Assembly: GCA_965228625.1 (NCBI GenBank)
Contig: OZ245829.1
Coordinates: forward strand, 4,278,001-4,342,000
DNA from: UBA2767 sp965228625
GTDB taxonomy: Bacteria > Pseudomonadota > Alphaproteobacteria > Rhizobiales > Methyloligellaceae
Reading direction: 5' to 3'
Length of the DNA stretch: 64,000 nt
Shown: piece after piece, positions 61,884-64,000 of the stretch
Layout of the letters: the number at the start of each line of letters is the position of its first letter
How positions within the stretch are numbered: the stretch's first letter is position 1
Program-made: the position numbers and the translations under genes
Notes under the pieces: model-generated
Told to the model about the DNA's origin: nothing
The model's input: only the letters and a program-made list of their open reading frames with translations
Databases searched by the model: none

Positions 61884-62570
61884 ATGTCCTGGCCCCGCGC
61901 AATTCTGTTCGACCTCGACGGGACGCTCGTGCACAGCGCACCGGACATCACCGACTCGCTCAACCACGTGCTCGGCCGGGAGAGGATCGATCCGTTCGAC
62001 GTCGAGGACGTCATGCAGATGATCGGCGGCGGCATTCCATTGCTCATCGAGCGTGCACTCACGGCGCGTGACGAGGCCCGCGATGCGGACCGCGTTGAGG
62101 AATTGTTTGCCGTGTACCTGGAGCACTATGTGCCAAGGTCGGCGAACAAGACCCGGCTGTTTCCCGGCGTGCGGGACGTGCTCGAGTACCACCACGGAAA
62201 CGACATCCGCCTCGGTGTTTGCACCAACAAGCCGGAGGCTGTGTCGCGCACGATTCTCGAGGCGCTGGAGGTGGCCCACCTATTCGGCGCCGTGATCGGC
62301 GGCGACACCTTGCCCGTCAAGAAGCCGGATCCGGCGCCGCTCCTGAAAGCCGTCGAAGATCTTGGAAGCGATCCCGGTGACGCGGTGATGATCGGGGACA
62401 GTCCCGCGGATGCGGGCGCGGCAAAGGCGGCTGGAATCCCCGTCATTCTGGTCACGTTCGGCTATACCCGCACCCCGGTGCATGAGCTCGAGAGCCACGG
62501 CATCGTCGACCATTTCTCGGAATTGAATGATCTGATCGCCAGCATTCGCGACGTGCGCCCGCAATCTTGA
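61884..62570 (+). CDS. gph: Phosphoglycolate phosphatase (HAD family)
   Basis: This encodes 228 aa. HAD motifs LFDLDGTLVHSAPD, TNKPE, KKPDPAPLL and MIGDSPADAGAAKAAG. It removes phosphate from 2-phosphoglycolate; glycolate/glyoxylate can pass to the nearby 2-hydroxyacid dehydrogenase. Same operon as rpe. Confidence 0.9.
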   Translation: MSWPRAILFDLDGTLVHSAPDITDSLNHVLGRERIDPFDVEDVMQMIGGGIPLLIERALTARDEARDADRVEELFAVYLEHYVPRSANKTRLFPGVRDVLEYHHGNDIRLGVCTNKPEAVSRTILEALEVAHLFGAVIGGDTLPVKKPDPAPLLKAVEDLGSDPGDAVMIGDSPADAGAAKAAGIPVILVTFGYTRTPVHELESHGIVDHFSELNDLIASIRDVRPQS

Positions 62571-62621
62571 TCTTGCCGCACCTTTCCTGTTCTTTGTGGC
62601 GACCCATCACGCGGGGGAGGC

Positions 62622-63200
62622 ATGGGACGGATCATCGCGAAAACAGGTGCGGTTTGTGCCGCCGCCGTCCTGACGGTGGCGATGGCCGTCGACGCGCCGG
62701 CACAACAGCGCAGGGCCGGGCAGGTGCCGAAGCCGCCCGCATGCAGCGCCGGCGCGAGCGCGAAGCTTGCCGGCTACAAGGTGGAAAAAGGAACGGCATT
62801 GCCGGCGGCGATCGCGAAGCCGCTGACCGGCAAGTCCGGCGACGCGGAGAAGGGACTGGAGGCGCTTGTTCATCCCGGCAGGGGCAACTGTCTCGCTTGC
62901 CACGCCGTTGCCGGGGTGCAGGAGAAGGTCGACCGGAACGACGCCGAGAGCGTGAAGGTGTACGGCAACCACGGCGATCTCGGTCCGCCGTTGGACGGGG
63001 TAGGCGCCCGTTACACCGTGGCGGAACTGCGCATGATCATCGTAGACCCCGGCAGGGCGTTCCCTGACGCCGATACGGTCATGCCCGCCTATCACGTGCG
63101 CAAAGGTCTGAACGATGTCTCGCGCGCCTGCCGGCAAAAGGTGATGCTGTCAGCTCAGGCGATCGAGGACATCGTGGCGTATCTGGAGGGGCTGAAGTGA
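62622..63200 (+). CDS. soxX: SoxX monoheme cytochrome c
   Basis: This encodes 192 aa with a signal peptide (GAVCAAAVLTVAMAVDAPAQ). One heme c site, CLACH, with a likely Met ligand in DTVMPAYH. GNHGDLGPPLDGVGARYT and FPDADTVMPAYHV are SoxX signatures. With SoxA it oxidises thiosulfate onto SoxYZ. GTGA overlap with soxA. Confidence 0.93.
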   Translation: MGRIIAKTGAVCAAAVLTVAMAVDAPAQQRRAGQVPKPPACSAGASAKLAGYKVEKGTALPAAIAKPLTGKSGDAEKGLEALVHPGRGNCLACHAVAGVQEKVDRNDAESVKVYGNHGDLGPPLDGVGARYTVAELRMIIVDPGRAFPDADTVMPAYHVRKGLNDVSRACRQKVMLSAQAIEDIVAYLEGLK

Positions 63201-64000
63201 GGATCCTCACGCTTCTCGGTGCGGGTCTGACACTCGCCTGCCTGTGGCACGCGGCTGCGGCTGCCGATGGAAAGACCGAGCCGGTCAAGCCCGCGACAGA
63301 TGACCACCCGCTGACGGAGCTGTGGTCGGGCTATCACTACGCATCGTCCGAGGCGCGCCAGTTGCAGGACGATGATGACGCCAATCCGGCATTTGAATTG
63401 TATGCACAGGGCGAGGCCCTCTGGAAGAAGGTGGCGGGCCGTGCCGAAAAGTCCTGCGAGTCCTGCCACGGGGATGCGTCCAACTCCATGCGCGGCGCCG
63501 CGGCGAACTATCCGGCCTATTTCGCGTTGGCAAAGAAACCTCTGACACTCGAGGCGCGCATCAATTTGTGCCGCGAGAAGTTCATGCAGGCACCGGCGCT
63601 GAAGCCGGAGTCCGAGCCGTATCTGGCGCTCAGCATTTACGTGCGGCGTCAATCGAATGGCATGGCGATCAACGTGACCGGTGAAGGCCCGCTGAGACCG
63701 TTTCTCGACAAGGGAAAGCGCTACTACACGTCCCGCCGCGGTCAGCTCAACATCTCCTGCGCCGGGTGCCATGAAAAGCACGCGGGCAAACTCTACCGCG
63801 CGGACAAGCTGAGTCAGGGGCACGCCAACGGCTTCCCCGCTTATCGAAAAAGCTGGGACGGGACGGGCTCCTTGTTGCGTCAGGTCAACCAGTGTCTTGC
63901 GCGCGTGCGTGCCAATCCTCTCAGGGCCGGCTCCGACGATCTGACCAATCTCGAGCTCTACCTCGCCTGGCGGGCGAGTGGTCTTACGGTGGAAACGCCC
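63197..64000 (+). CDS. soxA: SoxA diheme cytochrome (cut by window end)
   Basis: Open from GTG at 63197 to the window end (268 codons). Signal peptide (LLGAGLTLACLWHAAAAA), first heme site CESCHG, second CAGCHE, and the active-site cysteine region RQVNQCLARVRANPL. The gene is nearly complete; other sox genes probably follow outside the window. Confidence 0.92.
   Translation, partial: MRILTLLGAGLTLACLWHAAAAADGKTEPVKPATDDHPLTELWSGYHYASSEARQLQDDDDANPAFELYAQGEALWKKVAGRAEKSCESCHGDASNSMRGAAANYPAYFALAKKPLTLEARINLCREKFMQAPALKPESEPYLALSIYVRRQSNGMAINVTGEGPLRPFLDKGKRYYTSRRGQLNISCAGCHEKHAGKLYRADKLSQGHANGFPAYRKSWDGTGSLLRQVNQCLARVRANPLRAGSDDLTNLELYLAWRASGLTVETP

Overview
The window reads as chromosomal DNA of a GC-rich (about 65% by eye), metabolically versatile alphaproteobacterium. 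The evidence is a clade I nos cluster, a periplasmic nitrate reductase operon, Sox thiosulfate oxidation genes, TRAP and tungstate transporters, poly-3-hydroxybutyrate/ketone-body genes and FlhX/FliK-type flagellar genes. I cannot name the genus. Most genes are ordinary and tightly packed, often with 1-4 base ATGA or GTGA overlaps. Two patches look foreign by base composition: the first 1.8 kb and about 56.9-58.7 kb.

Layout. (1) 1-1800: edge of a probable island. It holds the C-terminus of a GHKL-ATPase-like protein and a Rossmann-like methyltransferase-type protein, and it ends at a sequence resembling the 3' end of a tRNA. (2) 2.0-5.2 kb: one hypothetical gene, then an adc-bdhA-patatin operon for acetoacetate/3-hydroxybutyrate metabolism behind a good sigma-54-like promoter. 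(3) 5.4-24.3 kb: respiratory denitrification block. It has a Crp/Fnr regulator, nosRZDFYLX on the minus strand, a ferritin-like unknown, a carboxymuconolactone-decarboxylase-like protein, napFDAGHBC and a nitroreductase. Three FNR-type boxes lie at the control points: before the regulator, between nosR and the unknown, and before napF. (4) 24.3-31.3 kb: a catabolic locus with a TRAP transporter, an Fe-dependent alcohol dehydrogenase, an MmsA-type aldehyde dehydrogenase and an IclR regulator. (5) 31.3-33.8 kb: two flavoproteins. (6) 33.9-37.7 kb: phosphonoacetate degradation (LysR regulator, phnA, phnY). (7) 37.8-42.4 kb: tungstate/molybdate uptake (tupBCA, mop, an extra binding protein, and an HTH plus periplasmic-binding-like regulator). 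(8) 42.5-52.8 kb: tandem GNATs, D-amino-acid transaminase and a nearly complete biotin pathway (bioB, bioF, esterase, bioC, bioA, bioD), interrupted by a FliK/FlhX pair. (9) 52.9-56.6 kb: tkt, pgk and a small zinc-ribbon gene. (10) 56.7-59.3 kb: AT-rich accessory patch with membrane-protein genes, two diverged copies of a GC-rich coding remnant, REP-like repeats and tiny membrane ORFs. (11) 59.4-64 kb: 2-hydroxyacid dehydrogenase, a DUF1989 protein, rpe, gph and the start of a sox cluster (soxX, partial soxA).

Together the genes suggest an organism that respires nitrate (Nap) and nitrous oxide (Nos) under low oxygen, oxidises thiosulfate, scavenges phosphonates and tungstate/molybdate, and stores or uses polyhydroxybutyrate. 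The candidates for undescribed biology are the ATPase/methyltransferase-like pair at the island edge and the AT-rich membrane-protein patch with its duplicated coding remnant.
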